Numbered from the stretch's first letter, positions 1 to 9,343 are shown. The stretch is DNA of 64,000 nucleotides from Hymenobacter sediminicola (GCF_014250515.1 NZ_CP060202.1:1547001-1611000); one strand, 5' to 3'. Made by a program: numbers and translations. Notes: a model not told the origin generated them from the sequence alone.

Positions 1-234
1 GACGGCCCCCGCTATATCGGGCAGCGCAACTACCACTGGCAGGTGCAACAAGTGCCGGCCGGAACCTATCGGGAGGGCACTGCCACCGTGGATATTGTGG
101 ATGCAGCCCGCAACGAGCAGATATGGCAGGGCGTGGCGGCCAGCCCGCTGTCAAAAGACTCCGAAAAGCTTGCCGCCCGAATAGATGAGGGCATTGCCAC
201 GATGTTCAAGGAGTATCCGGTGGCGCCTCGGTAA
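1..234 (+). CDS. DUF4136-like protein, C-terminal part (cut by window start)
   Basis: The reading frame is open from base 1, so the gene begins upstream of the window; 77 codons are visible before TAA at 232. The visible part has the end pattern of DUF4136 lipoproteins: a short strand segment (TYREGTATVDIVDA), then an 'IWQG.A' motif and a final helix ending in a proline-containing tail. DUF4136 proteins are small periplasmic or outer-membrane lipoproteins of unknown function. The signal peptide and lipobox would be upstream and cannot be checked here. An internal GTG at 43 could start a shorter protein, but the residues before it fit the same fold, so it is not the likely start. Confidence 0.6.
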   Translation, partial: DGPRYIGQRNYHWQVQQVPAGTYREGTATVDIVDAARNEQIWQGVAASPLSKDSEKLAARIDEGIATMFKEYPVAPR

Positions 235-343
235 GGTAGAAAGTACCACGAAACAGTCACTCAATCACCTGTCAAACCGTACTGCTGAACTACCAGATGC
301 ACGCATCGGAAGTCGAAAAATCTAACCTCGCATCTTCACACCT

Positions 344-604
344 ATGAAAAAGAAAGCAACTGCCCGCGTACTTATTGGCGCCTCTCTGGCCGCCGTTGCC
401 GGAGCCTACTTCAGCTACACCCGGGGCCAGTGGCCGTTCAAGAGCGTGCCCGCCGGTTCAGCCGCCGACATTGAGAAAAAGCGCAAAGCCGCTACGGCTC
501 CCGTCGATGTAGAACTCACCAATGAAGTAGCCAGCTACACTCAGCACAACCCCAACAACGCCGCCGACTTCACCGACGACGGCGCTACCGGCAACGCTGA
601 CTAG
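344..604 (+). CDS. Small membrane-anchored protein, unknown function
   Basis: This 86-residue protein starts at ATG 344. It has a lysine-rich start (MKKKATAR), one hydrophobic segment at about residues 9-24, then a polar, low-complexity tail with many Asp, Asn and Ala residues. That suggests a single N-terminal anchor or an uncleaved signal with a disordered periplasmic tail. It resembles the short YtxH-like proteins common in this group only in layout; I see no family motif. A strong terminator follows 16 bases after the stop, so it probably ends its own transcript. Confidence 0.6.
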   Translation: MKKKATARVLIGASLAAVAGAYFSYTRGQWPFKSVPAGSAADIEKKRKAATAPVDVELTNEVASYTQHNPNNAADFTDDGATGNAD

Positions 605-620
605 GCAAATTCTCTGCGCC

Positions 621-656
621 ACAAAGGCCCCGTTCTGCGAAGAACGGGGCCTTTGT
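621..656 (+). terminator. Intrinsic terminator after the small membrane protein gene
   Basis: Perfect 16-bp inverted repeat, 621-636 against 641-656, with a GCGA tetraloop. The A-rich start and T-rich end of the stem give the symmetric terminator shape usual in this genome. There is no long U tract after the stem. Confidence 0.75.
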
Positions 657-913
657 GCGAGGTGTGAGTACGGAATAAAGCCTGACTGCTGGTACGCGGG
701 TACTATTAGGCTGAGAAAATGCAGGCAATGTTGCTATCGGAATCGATTGGATAGTTTATCTGCAGTAGTAAGGCTTTTCGAGTGAATTAGTGGATAGCGG
801 GGAAGTCTATATTTGGCGCCTACAGCAGTGGTTTGCGGCTGGTCGGAACTGTCTTACAGACCCAGCCGGGCCGCCGAAAAATAAGCCTCCTCTCACCCTA
901 AAACTCCCCGACC
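657..913. other. Intergenic stretch without a recognisable gene
   Basis: About 260 bases between the terminator and the GH43 gene. It is more AT-rich than the flanks in its first half. I see no credible coding frame, no RNA gene and no clear TTTG/TAnnTTTG promoter pair. It probably holds the promoter of the GH43 gene. Confidence 0.4.
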
Positions 914-2038
914 TTGCCGTTTCAGTACACACCTCGCACTCGGTCTTCGTTGGCTCTCCTGCTGCCACTGGCGCTGGGCAGTGCCTGCCAGAGCAACACC
1001 ACCAACACCGAAAATAACGCTACAGAGGCCACTACCCAGGATGCCGCCGCGTCAGATTCGGCTAGCCGGAAGTATCTGGCCAAACCACTTATTAAGGAAA
1101 TCTATACCGCCGACCCCTCGGCCCACGTCATAAACGGCAAAATCTACATCTACCCTTCGCACGACATCGAAACGGGTATGCCGGAAAACGACAATGGCGA
1201 CCATTTCGCCATGCGCGACTACCATGTCCTGTCCATGGACAGCATTGGTGGCAAGGTTACGGACCACGGCGTAGCCCTGGATACCAAGGACATTCCGTGG
1301 GCTGGCCGCCAGCTGTGGGCGCCGGATGCGGCCTTCAAAGACGGTACCTACTATCTATACTTTCCGGTGAAGGACAAGCAGGACGTATTCCGGATTGGGG
1401 TGGCCACCAGTACGTCGCCCACTGGCCCGTTCAAGGCCCAGCCCAAGCCGATAGAAGGCAGCCTGAGCATCGACCCGGCCGTGTTTACCGACACCGATGG
1501 CAAGACCTACCTATACATGGGCGGCATCTGGGGCGGGCAGCTGCAGCGCTGGCGCACCGGTAAGTACGATGCCAGCAAGCCCAAAGAGCAGGAGCCGGGG
1601 CCTAAAGAAGTGGCACTCGGCCCCAAAATGGCGCGTCTCAGCTCCGATATGCTGCGCTTCGATGAGCCGGTGAAGGAAGTACAGATTCTGGGGCAGGATG
1701 GCAAGCCTTTCTTATCCGGCGACAACTCGCACCGCTTTTTCGAGGGCGGCTGGATGCACAAGTACAACGGCAAGTACTACTTCTCTTATTCCACCGGCGA
1801 CACGCACCTGCTGGTATACGCCACCGGCGACTCGCCCTATGGCCCCTTCACGTATCAAGGCGTGCTCATGAACCCGGTAGAAGGCTGGACCACCCACCAC
1901 TCCATTGTGGAGGTAAAAGGCAAATGGTATATCTTCTACCACGACACCGAGCTGTCGGGCAAAACGTGGCTGCGCAACGTGAAAGTGACGGAACTGACGC
2001 GCAAGCCCGACGGCGGTCTGGAAACTATCAATCCGTAA
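914..2038 (+). CDS. Glycoside hydrolase family 43 lipoprotein
   Basis: The 374-residue product begins with a lipoprotein signal (LALLLPLALGSAC, lipid Cys about residue 25). It continues as a five-bladed beta-propeller of GH43 type. The three expected acidic residues are visible: Asp67 in TADPSAHV (general base), Asp187 in SIDPAVF (pKa modulator) and Glu277 in FEGGWMHK (general acid). GH43 enzymes cleave arabinose or xylose linkages in plant polysaccharides; the exact substrate cannot be read from sequence. The start is odd: a stop at 899 and no ATG before the signal peptide leave TTG 914 as the best start. It stands alone, convergent with an oxidoreductase. Confidence 0.88.
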   Translation: MPFQYTPRTRSSLALLLPLALGSACQSNTTNTENNATEATTQDAAASDSASRKYLAKPLIKEIYTADPSAHVINGKIYIYPSHDIETGMPENDNGDHFAMRDYHVLSMDSIGGKVTDHGVALDTKDIPWAGRQLWAPDAAFKDGTYYLYFPVKDKQDVFRIGVATSTSPTGPFKAQPKPIEGSLSIDPAVFTDTDGKTYLYMGGIWGGQLQRWRTGKYDASKPKEQEPGPKEVALGPKMARLSSDMLRFDEPVKEVQILGQDGKPFLSGDNSHRFFEGGWMHKYNGKYYFSYSTGDTHLLVYATGDSPYGPFTYQGVLMNPVEGWTTHHSIVEVKGKWYIFYHDTELSGKTWLRNVKVTELTRKPDGGLETINP

Positions 2039-2056
2039 GGGAGGGGCATTGGTCCC

Positions 2057-2095
2057 GAAAAAGCCGCCTGAACAGGAGTTCGGGCGGCTTTTCCA
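2057..2095. terminator. Terminator shared by the two convergent genes
   Basis: A stem of about 16 bp (AAAAAGCCGCC... against ...GGCGGCTTTT) with one mismatch and a short AGGA loop. It lies between the stops of the GH43 gene and the oxidoreductase and can work on both strands. Confidence 0.65.
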
Positions 2096-2133
2096 TTGGC
2101 CTAAAGAGTAGAGGCGGCGGTAAGAAACCTCTA

Positions 2134-3330
2134 CTATCGGCTGCCTACCTTATCCAGGACAGACACTATATCTTTGGTAGAAACCTGCTGGCCGGTTTCG
2201 GCGGCGCGGTAAATGGCTTGCAGTAGCTGCACGTCGCGGAGGCCCATTTCGCCGGGTACGCGGGTAGGCTTATCATTGAGGATGCAGTCGGCGAAATCGT
2301 CCATCTGGCGGGCCTGCTGGGGCACGTTCTGCAGGTTCATCGGGCCCTGGCTGGTGCGGCCTGCAATGCCGCCGTACCCAAAAGCCGGCTGTAGCTCCAT
2401 CCAGCCTTTGGCGGTTTCGGCGCGCAGACGGCTATTGAGGTTTTCGGCGTAGCTGGTGCGGCAGTCGGCCACGGAGCCGTCGGCGAACTGCATCTGCCAG
2501 TTCATACCTGCTTCGACCTCCCGGAACAATCCTTTCGGGTCGGGGTTGGGCGCGAGCTTGGCCGTGACGGATACTGGCAATTCGCCTTTGGTATACACCA
2601 CACCCTGCAGGCAATAAATGCCCATGTCCATAAGCGGACCGCCGCCGGACAGTTCCTTGTCCACGCGCCAGGGCGTGTCGTTGTTGAAGCGGAAGCCGTT
2701 ATCCGCCACCAGGCTTTTGATAGGCCCCAGTATCTTCTGCTGGCCCAGGCGCATCATTTCCTGGTGGTGCGGCTCGAAGTGCAGCCGGTAGCCAATGCTG
2801 AACTTCTTGCCCGATTTCTGCATGGCCGAAATCATGCGGCGGCAGTCGGCAGTGGTAGGGGCCATGGGCTTCTCGCAGATGACGTGCTTGCCCATGCGTG
2901 CGGCCCGCTCCACATATTCGGCGTGCAACCCCACCGGCAGCACAATATAGATGATGTCAATGGCCGGGTTGTCGGCTATCCTGTCGAAGGTCGTGTAGTC
3001 GTAAATATTCTGGTTGGGCAGGCGGTATTGCTGCTTCCACTTTGCGGCTTTTTCCGGCGTCCCCGTCACGATGCCGGCCAGCTTGCAAAGTTTGGTTTGC
3101 TGCAAAGCCGGCGCCAATTGTCCGGTGCTGTACTTGCCCAGCCCCACCAACGCCACGCCCAGCTGCCGGCCGCTTTGCAGCGCATCAAGCGTAGCTGGCC
3201 CGTAGCTGCTCTCCGGCAGCCACGCCAGCGGCCCACCCAGCGCCGAGGTGCCTACGAGCGTGGCGCTCAGCCCCAGGGAAAGTTGGCGCATAAACTCCCG
3301 GCGCGAAGTAGAGGAATCGAAACGGTTCAT
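2134..3330 (-). CDS. Gfo/Idh/MocA family oxidoreductase with Tat-type signal
   Basis: 398-residue NAD(P)-dependent sugar-type oxidoreductase. ATG 3330 gives MNRFDSSTSRREFMRQL, a twin-arginine-like export signal, followed by a hydrophobic stretch, so the enzyme probably acts in the periplasm. The Rossmann fold starts at VALVGLGKYSTG (about residues 59-70). The family motif CEKPMA, with the Lys that binds cofactor and substrate, follows, then the C-terminal alpha/beta domain (SGGGPLMDMGIYC). It resembles secreted glucose-fructose-oxidoreductase-like proteins. A TTG two codons upstream (3336) is a weaker start. Its position next to a GH43 enzyme suggests sugar metabolism, but the two genes are convergent, not an operon. 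Confidence 0.88.
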   Translation of the reverse strand: MNRFDSSTSRREFMRQLSLGLSATLVGTSALGGPLAWLPESSYGPATLDALQSGRQLGVALVGLGKYSTGQLAPALQQTKLCKLAGIVTGTPEKAAKWKQQYRLPNQNIYDYTTFDRIADNPAIDIIYIVLPVGLHAEYVERAARMGKHVICEKPMAPTTADCRRMISAMQKSGKKFSIGYRLHFEPHHQEMMRLGQQKILGPIKSLVADNGFRFNNDTPWRVDKELSGGGPLMDMGIYCLQGVVYTKGELPVSVTAKLAPNPDPKGLFREVEAGMNWQMQFADGSVADCRTSYAENLNSRLRAETAKGWMELQPAFGYGGIAGRTSQGPMNLQNVPQQARQMDDFADCILNDKPTRVPGEMGLRDVQLLQAIYRAAETGQQVSTKDIVSVLDKVGSR

Positions 3331-3424
3331 GTCCAAATGGTGTGGTGCAGCTCTGATGTACCGTATTGCGCGGGTCTGGGTTGCTGCCGAGCTGGCAAGT
3401 CAGCGGGTTGTAATGCCCACCGAA

Positions 3425-3928
3425 CTAGGCCCGCAGCCAGCGTTCCATGCGCGGAAAACCGCCAGTGGTAGTTAGTCCCATCCACACCAGCAGTGGCAGC
3501 CCGATGTACTGGCCGCCTGTAAAGCTGCTGATCAGCCACTCGCTCTGGCCCTTGTAGCCATCCGGATGAAACACCACGGCAGCCGGTAAATCCAGGGCCA
3601 GCGCGGCGGCATAGCTCCAAGCCAGCACCGCCATTTCCTCGCCTTCTTTCTCCGGGTGATGCTCCGTGACGTTGCCGCCCACGGCGGGCCGTTCGGCAGC
3701 AGTTGTCACGGCGAGGTGACCGGCCTCGTGCAGAATGTCGCCGGGGTAGAGCAGGCGGCGGCGGTCCACTACCAGCGCGCCGCGTTCCAGCAGCAGCCCC
3801 GGCAGAAACGTAGGCTGCTTCAGCGTTGCCTCGCGCACTTCCAGCCCGATTTCACGCACGAAAGCCAGCAACGGGTCAATTTGGGCGGCCGGCGCGGCTT
3901 TGGGTTTCGAGGAGAACAGGCGGAACAT
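3425..3928 (-). CDS. HEAGH-motif protein, putative metallopeptidase-like
   Basis: 167 residues from ATG 3928. The centre holds DILHEAGHLAV, an HExxH zinc-peptidase-type motif, preceded by a short alpha/beta region (LLLERGALVVDRRRLLYPG) and followed by hydrophobic helices. The layout resembles IrrE/ImmA-like or M78-type minimal peptidases, but I cannot identify the third metal ligand, so activity is an inference. A TTG at 3961 would add 11 residues and looks less likely. It is transcribed toward the oxidoreductase gene, 94 bases upstream of it, and may share its transcript. Confidence 0.6.
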   Translation of the reverse strand: MFRLFSSKPKAAPAAQIDPLLAFVREIGLEVREATLKQPTFLPGLLLERGALVVDRRRLLYPGDILHEAGHLAVTTAAERPAVGGNVTEHHPEKEGEEMAVLAWSYAAALALDLPAAVVFHPDGYKGQSEWLISSFTGGQYIGLPLLVWMGLTTTGGFPRMERWLRA

Positions 3929-4142
3929 AGACACGCAATCAAGAAATGAGGACACAACCAAAGCTCCAAAGTAATGATGTACCGTCTGAAAGAGAAGGCC
4001 GTACCACCAGCTCCATCTTTAGACACCATTGCTTGACGAAGTTCAATAATAGGCTTAGAATGGATATGCGCTACTTTTAGCCCGACCAGCGTCTGCCCGG
4101 ATGTTGTACGTCTGGCAGGCTAACACAGCAACACAATAACTC

Positions 4143-4502
4143 ATGATTATGGAAAAGCCCAACCAACGCTTAATTGAAAAGGCATATGCTGCCTTCAACG
4201 CAAGAGATATTGATGCAGCGCTATCAACAATGCATCCGGATATTCAATGGCCAAAGGCATTTGAAGGCGGGTATGTGAGTGGGTACAACGGGATAAGAGA
4301 CTATTGGACAAGGCAGTGGACAGAAATTAATCCCAGGGTTGAGCCAACTGGGTTTGAAGAACGGCAGGATGGGACAGTAGCAATTACTGTTCATCAGGTG
4401 GTGAAGGATTTACAGGGCGCGACACTGTTTGATGGAACGGTAAAGCACCTATACACTTTGCAGGATGGTCTCCTGCGAAGAATGGACATTGAACTCGTAT
4501 AA
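4143..4502 (+). CDS. SnoaL/NTF2-like small protein
   Basis: 119 residues with the cone-shaped NTF2/SnoaL fold pattern: an N-terminal helix (LIEKAYAAFNARDIDAALSTM), HPDIQW, a helix (GYNGIRDYWTRQW), then curved strands ending in MDIELV. Family members include polyketide cyclases, isomerases and binding proteins, so a specific reaction cannot be given. The gene is clearly lower in GC than its neighbours, which hints at recent acquisition. It stands alone with no close co-directional partner. Confidence 0.75.
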   Translation: MIMEKPNQRLIEKAYAAFNARDIDAALSTMHPDIQWPKAFEGGYVSGYNGIRDYWTRQWTEINPRVEPTGFEERQDGTVAITVHQVVKDLQGATLFDGTVKHLYTLQDGLLRRMDIELV

Positions 4503-4581
4503 GCTGCACCCTCACTAGGCATGTGAGAAGCTTTGCATAGCGGGCCTTTGGCTAATTAGCCAATATGTCTGGCCCGTCTAC

Positions 4582-4650
4582 ACTTCATCCGCCTAATCTG
4601 ACGCTTCGGTAACAGCAAGTTTCTATGGCCCCGGCAGCCGCCCACTTTTG
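4582..4650 (+). promoter_or_regulatory. Promoter with 41-base upstream element (copy A)
   Basis: Bases 4582-4622 match 14384-14424 at 33 of 41 positions without gaps. In both copies a -7-like box follows at the same distance: TTTC at 4620-4623, 19 bases, then CACTTTTG at 4643-4650 here. The element holds CTTC at 4583 and again at 4604, a 21-base period. It lies just upstream of the TonB receptor gene. The shared layout argues for common control; LytTR binding is my inference. Confidence 0.55.
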
Positions 4651-4673
4651 GGTATCACCTAGCTGCTACCCCC

Positions 4674-6863
4674 ATGAAACGTCTGCTACTCGTGCTACTG
4701 CTACTGGCTCCCATGCTGGGGCTGCGCGCCCAAACTCCCACGCTGCTTCACGGTACCATCCATGACGGACAGGGCCAGCCGCTGCCGGGGGCCAACGTGT
4801 TCCTGCGCGGCACCTTTGATGGTACGGCTACCGATTCGCTGGGCGCGTTCCGGCTGGAAACTACGCAGGCTGGGGCGCAGGTGCTGGTGCTGAGTTTGCT
4901 GGGCTACGAACCCCAGAACTTGCCCATCCAGTGCAGCGGTCAGCCCCTGAAGCTGCAGCTGAAGATGAAGGCCGACCGACATCAACTGGGCGGCGTCACG
5001 ATTATGGCCGGCGCTTTTGAGGCCAGCGACGAGAAGCGTGGGGCCGTACTCAAGCCCCTCGACATTGTGACAACGGCTGGCGCGCTGGGAGATGTAGCCG
5101 GAGCCCTGAACGCCCTGCCCGGCACAACGCGGGTAGGGGAGGAAGGTAAGCTGTTTGTGCGCGGCGGGGCCGCCCACGAAACCAAAACCTACCTCGACGG
5201 CCTAGCCGTGCAGACGCCTTACAACGGCTCGGTGCCCAGCGTGCCGGCGCGGGGACGGTTTTCGCCTTTCCTGTTTAAAGGCACTGTGTTCAGCACCGGC
5301 GGCTACTCTGCCGAGTACGGACAGGCCCTGAGCGCCGTGGTGCTGCTCAATACCACCGACCTGGCTCCCGAAACCCAGACTGGCGTGAGCGTCATGTCGG
5401 TGGGTGGCAGCCTGAGCCAGGTGCAGCGCTGGGAGCGGACGTCGGTGGCCGTTACGGCCGATTACGTGAACCTGCAGCCGTATTTCGGGCTGGTACCGCA
5501 GTCATTTGGCTGGGTGAAAGCCCCGCAGACGCTGGGCAGCTCCGTGAGCCTGCGCCACCGTACCGGCGAGGCCGGCATGCTGAAAGTGTACGGCGTGTGG
5601 CAGCAGCAGCGCCTGAGTCTGCGCCAGCCTAACGAGCAGCTCAGCGCCGACCGCACCGTGGGGCTGCACAATGGCAACGGTTACCTTAATGCCACGTTCC
5701 GGAGTCCGCTACGCGGCGGCTGGAGCCTGCAGACCGGCGCTGCCTTCACCCGCGACGACAATACCGTGCGTCCGGATGCCGCCCGCTTGCAGGAACTGGA
5801 GCAAAGCATCATCGGGCGGGTAGTACTCACCAACGATTCGGCGGGCACTAACTGGACCCTTAAAGTGGGGGCCGAAGGCATGGGCCAACAGTATCGCCGC
5901 ACCTATCAGGAAACCAGCGGCGCCCCCACCTGGAATGCGGGCCGCTTCACGGAGCGCCGTACCGCGGCTTTCGCTGAAGCTGATATCAGCCTCTCAGACC
6001 GCCTGATGGCGCGCGCCGGGGCCCGCGCCGAGTACTCAGGGCTGCTGAACCGGTGGAACGCGGCACCACGCCTGGCGCTGGCCTGGCAGACAGGAGCCAA
6101 CAGCTCGGTGTCGGGGGCATATGGCCTGTTTTATCAGACGCCTACCAACGACCTGCTGCGCGTGAGCAGTGCCCTGCGCTTCGAGCAGGCCCAGCACAGC
6201 ATGTTCACCTACCAACGTACCCACGACGAGAAAACCCTTCGCGCGGAAGCCTACTACAAAACCTACGACCACCTCACCGTTTTCGATCCGCAACGCACCA
6301 CCGAAGCCAGCGCCTACCGCAGCACCTGCACCGGCTATGCCCGCGGCCTCGACCTATACTGGCGCGACCGGAAAAGCCTCAAAAACACCGATTACTGGAT
6401 CAGCTACGGCTTTCTGGACACGCGCCGCCAGTCTCGGCAAGACCCGGTTTCGGCAGTTCCCACCTTTGCAGCGCGGCACAATCTGAGCCTTGTTGGTAAA
6501 TACTGGGTAGCGAAACTGCACACGCAGATCGGCTTTACGGCCAGCTACGGTAGCCCGCGCACCTACCACAATCCCAACCAGGAAGGCTACAACCAGGGCC
6601 GCCTGCCCAGCTACCAGGACCTTAGCCTGAATGCCAGCTACCTCACCACCATTGGCAAGCAATTCACTATTATCTATGTGAGCGTGAGCAACGTACTGGG
6701 CCGCGACAATGTGTTCGGCTACCGCTTCGCCGATACGGCCGCGCCGGATGGCTCTTTTGGCCGCGCCGCTGTCACGCCTTCTGCCCCGCGGATGCTGTTT
6801 GTGGGCGTGTTCGTCTCCATCAATAAGAACAAGAAAGCAGATCTGAATACCGCGCCCGACTAA
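4674..6863 (+). CDS. TonB-dependent receptor with carboxypeptidase-regulatory-like N-domain
   Basis: 729-residue outer-membrane receptor. A signal peptide (MKRLLLVLLLLAPMLGLRAQ) is followed by a CarboxypepD_reg-like domain (GTIHDGQGQPLPGANV, about residues 27-100), a plug domain (LFVRGGAAHETKTYLDGLAV) and a beta-barrel ending near the C-terminus. It is shorter than SusC-type receptors and has no SusD partner, so it more likely imports a small ligand such as a siderophore or cofactor than a glycan. Its promoter carries the 41-base element also found before the helical-repeat gene at 14.5 kb. Confidence 0.87.
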   Translation: MKRLLLVLLLLAPMLGLRAQTPTLLHGTIHDGQGQPLPGANVFLRGTFDGTATDSLGAFRLETTQAGAQVLVLSLLGYEPQNLPIQCSGQPLKLQLKMKADRHQLGGVTIMAGAFEASDEKRGAVLKPLDIVTTAGALGDVAGALNALPGTTRVGEEGKLFVRGGAAHETKTYLDGLAVQTPYNGSVPSVPARGRFSPFLFKGTVFSTGGYSAEYGQALSAVVLLNTTDLAPETQTGVSVMSVGGSLSQVQRWERTSVAVTADYVNLQPYFGLVPQSFGWVKAPQTLGSSVSLRHRTGEAGMLKVYGVWQQQRLSLRQPNEQLSADRTVGLHNGNGYLNATFRSPLRGGWSLQTGAAFTRDDNTVRPDAARLQELEQSIIGRVVLTNDSAGTNWTLKVGAEGMGQQYRRTYQETSGAPTWNAGRFTERRTAAFAEADISLSDRLMARAGARAEYSGLLNRWNAAPRLALAWQTGANSSVSGAYGLFYQTPTNDLLRVSSALRFEQAQHSMFTYQRTHDEKTLRAEAYYKTYDHLTVFDPQRTTEASAYRSTCTGYARGLDLYWRDRKSLKNTDYWISYGFLDTRRQSRQDPVSAVPTFAARHNLSLVGKYWVAKLHTQIGFTASYGSPRTYHNPNQEGYNQGRLPSYQDLSLNASYLTTIGKQFTIIYVSVSNVLGRDNVFGYRFADTAAPDGSFGRAAVTPSAPRMLFVGVFVSINKNKKADLNTAPD

Positions 6864-6909
6864 CACCCGGCTGAGGCGTGTAAGCTGCCAAACTTTCTGT
6901 CAGCGAGTA

Positions 6910-7800
6910 TTACGGCTGCTTTCTGGCCGTGGTGCCGAACAGGTCGGGATAGTCGGTGATGATTCCGTCTACCTGCAGCTTGGTCAACCGCTCTATGGCG
7001 TCAGCAGAATTAACGGTCCAGGGAATAACCTGAATACGCTGCCGATGGCACTCGGCCACCAAATCTGGCGTAACCAGCAGATACGCGGGGCTGTAGATGG
7101 TAGGGCGGAAGCTAAGCCGCGCCAGATTTTTCGCCAGACCCTGTTGGTTTTCGACGAGCAACGCCGTGCGCAGGGCAGGGTAGAGGCGGTGGACTGCTTC
7201 GAGTGTGCGTGGGTCGAAGGACTGAATCGTGACCCGGTCCAGCACGCCTTTTGCCACCAGAACCGGCAGCAGCAGCCGCACAAATTCCTCCGGGGCCGGG
7301 TGCAGCACTTCGTCGCCGGCCGGCGAGAGTTTGGTTTCGAGGTTGTAGCGCGGCGCGGGAAGCTTTTTTAGCGTGGCATATGCCTCCGCCGAATCGATGA
7401 CTTCGGCAAGCAGCGGCTTGTAAGTACGCAGCTTCTGCTGACGCGGAAACTTAGGGTGGCCGAGGCTGCCCACGTCGTAGCGCCGGATTTCGGCATAAGG
7501 CAGCGCATACAGACGCAGCTGTTTTTCCTCGGCCTGCGTGATGCGCCGGCCATCAGGGCGCAGCACAAAATCGGCGTTCATGAATGGGTCGTGGGAAAGC
7601 AGCACCTGCTTGTCCTGGCTGATGCCAAGGTCCATTTCCAGGGTCGTTACGCCCAGGTCCTGCGCTTTGCGCATGGCCGGAATGGTGTTTTCGGGCATCA
7701 GGCCGCGGCAGCCCCGGTGGCCCTGCCGGTCAAACGTACCAGGCTGGGCAGCTGTGCTGAGTGCAGGCAGGAGCAGCAGGAACAGAGGCAGTAACTTCAT
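6910..7800 (-). CDS. Glycerophosphodiester phosphodiesterase
   Basis: 296 residues: signal peptide (MKLLPLFLLLLPALSTAAQ), then a GDPD TIM barrel. The catalytic pattern is visible: His28-Arg29 in GHRGCRG, PENT, then Glu55 and Asp57 in LEMDLGIS and His70 in LLSHD. The enzyme hydrolyses glycerophosphodiesters to glycerol-3-phosphate and an alcohol, here outside the cytoplasm. It lies 10 bases after the calcineurin-like phosphoesterase gene on the same strand, so the two form an operon, downstream of the SusC/SusD pair. This supports a joint role in scavenging phosphate esters from phospholipid headgroups or teichoic-acid-like material. Confidence 0.92.
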   Translation of the reverse strand: MKLLPLFLLLLPALSTAAQPGTFDRQGHRGCRGLMPENTIPAMRKAQDLGVTTLEMDLGISQDKQVLLSHDPFMNADFVLRPDGRRITQAEEKQLRLYALPYAEIRRYDVGSLGHPKFPRQQKLRTYKPLLAEVIDSAEAYATLKKLPAPRYNLETKLSPAGDEVLHPAPEEFVRLLLPVLVAKGVLDRVTIQSFDPRTLEAVHRLYPALRTALLVENQQGLAKNLARLSFRPTIYSPAYLLVTPDLVAECHRQRIQVIPWTVNSADAIERLTKLQVDGIITDYPDLFGTTARKQP

Positions 7801-7810
7801 GAGCAGGTTG

Positions 7811-9316
7811 CTAGGCCGTCAGGGTGTCCGTATATACCTGCCCAAACCGGTCCGTAACTTCTACGCGGATGGACTTCGCCTGCGCCGATACGGTGGCTAC
7901 AAACAGATGCTCGGTAAGCGTTGGGTCAACCCACTTGTGCTTGGTGGGCAACGCCGGCCCCGCGTGTAACCGCACCGACAGCGGATCGAGGCCGGTGTAC
8001 TGCTGCATCTCGCCTTTGCGCACGCCATCTTCAAACCACACGACTTTCCAGGCGGGGTCCCAGTTCCAGACGTTTACGGCTAGTGCTTCGGGGCGCTCTG
8101 GCAGGCTGCCTTTCGGGTAGATGCGGAACTGGTGGCTGCGCTCCTGCCCAATGGCTTTGTAGTACCATTTCAATTCCGGGCCGTGCACCTCATACACACC
8201 ATAGCCACCGGGTGTGCCATCGGTGCAGATAGGGCCGGTCCACCACGCGCCGCACACCGTGCCGTGCACATGTTCGGTCACGTTGTCGGCAGTTTGCAGC
8301 ACCTCATTAAAGTGCGTGTGGCCCGACATAATGTGCGCCTTGTAGGGTTGCAGCAGGCGGTACAGTTCTTTGCGGTTGGCTACCACGCCGCCCATCGGCT
8401 CTTCTTTGTCTTTGTTGCGGATGTGCTGCCGGGTGTAGGGCGGAATGTGCAGGCTCACGACCACCGTCGTGCCGGATTTCACGTGCGCTAGGTCCTGCTC
8501 CAGCCACGCCAGCTGCCGCTCCGTGAGGTAGCCGATGTACTTCTTGGCGGCCCCAATAAAAAACACATCATCGAGCACCACGTAGTGGATTTCGCCGCGG
8601 TTGAAGGAGTAGTAGGTGGGGCCGAATAGCTTCTTGAACGTATCCGTTGAGCCTTCATCGGTGCGGGCGGTCAGGTCCATGTCGTGGTTGCCGATAACCT
8701 GGAAGAACGGGATGCCAGTGCTGGCTGCGCCCTGCTGGTAGTCCTCGAACAGCTCGAAATGGTCCCACACCAAGTCGCCGCACCCGATGCCGTGAAACAG
8801 GGCCCCAGCGCCGTAGCTGGCTACCAGCTTCTGGGTGTCGGGCACGGCGGTGGCCTTGAATTCGGCGGCGTCAGCCTTGGAAATCATCTGTGGGTCAGCC
8901 CACACCAGGAAGTTGTGCCGGGTGTCGTCCTGCGCGAGCTTGCGCAACTCAAAATCAGCCTTAAACCGGCCGCGCACAGGTTCTTTGCGGCGGTAGAAGC
9001 GGGCCACTCCTTGCTCGTGCGGAAACCCATAGCCGCGCGGTACCGAGACGTAGACGAATTCAGCGGCGCCGCTGCTTTCCAGCTCGTACTGGCCCTTCGC
9101 ATCGGTGAGCACCACGCTGATGCCGTCCGTCACGGCCACGCCCGCTATGCCCTGCCCACCCGCATGCACTTTGCCGGTGAGCGTAGCTACGGCAGTTTCC
9201 TTACCAGTAGCCGCCGGGGACGTTTTGGGCCGGGCCAGACCTAGGTTCACGTCCAATGTAATGCCCAGTCCGGCTAAGCCAATGGATTTGAGGAAGGTTC
9301 TGCGTTGTTGCGACAT
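7811..9316 (-). CDS. Secreted calcineurin-like phosphoesterase, three-domain
   Basis: 501 residues. The start MSQQRRTFLKSIGLAGLG is a Tat-like signal. Domains in order: a carboxypeptidase-regulatory-like beta-sandwich (about 45-120), the metallophosphoesterase core (about 135-350) with WADPQ (Asp141), GDLVWDH (Asp181), GNHDMD (Asn210-His211), SLHIPP and SGHTHF, and a C-terminal beta domain (MetallophosC-like). All metal ligands of the family appear present. It probably removes phosphate from an exported or environmental ester. It is followed after 10 bases by the glycerophosphodiester phosphodiesterase and preceded by SusD, with a palindromic repeat between. Confidence 0.9.
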   Translation of the reverse strand: MSQQRRTFLKSIGLAGLGITLDVNLGLARPKTSPAATGKETAVATLTGKVHAGGQGIAGVAVTDGISVVLTDAKGQYELESSGAAEFVYVSVPRGYGFPHEQGVARFYRRKEPVRGRFKADFELRKLAQDDTRHNFLVWADPQMISKADAAEFKATAVPDTQKLVASYGAGALFHGIGCGDLVWDHFELFEDYQQGAASTGIPFFQVIGNHDMDLTARTDEGSTDTFKKLFGPTYYSFNRGEIHYVVLDDVFFIGAAKKYIGYLTERQLAWLEQDLAHVKSGTTVVVSLHIPPYTRQHIRNKDKEEPMGGVVANRKELYRLLQPYKAHIMSGHTHFNEVLQTADNVTEHVHGTVCGAWWTGPICTDGTPGGYGVYEVHGPELKWYYKAIGQERSHQFRIYPKGSLPERPEALAVNVWNWDPAWKVVWFEDGVRKGEMQQYTGLDPLSVRLHAGPALPTKHKWVDPTLTEHLFVATVSAQAKSIRVEVTDRFGQVYTDTLTA

Positions 9317-9343
9317 GGTAATCGGTAAGATTGTTGAATGAGC

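Noticed and set aside
2764..3471. Long plus-strand frame opposite the oxidoreductase gene
   Set aside because: It is antisense to a clear Gfo/Idh/MocA protein, and its translation has no family pattern and many Arg, Pro and Gly residues, typical of shadow frames in GC-rich DNA.
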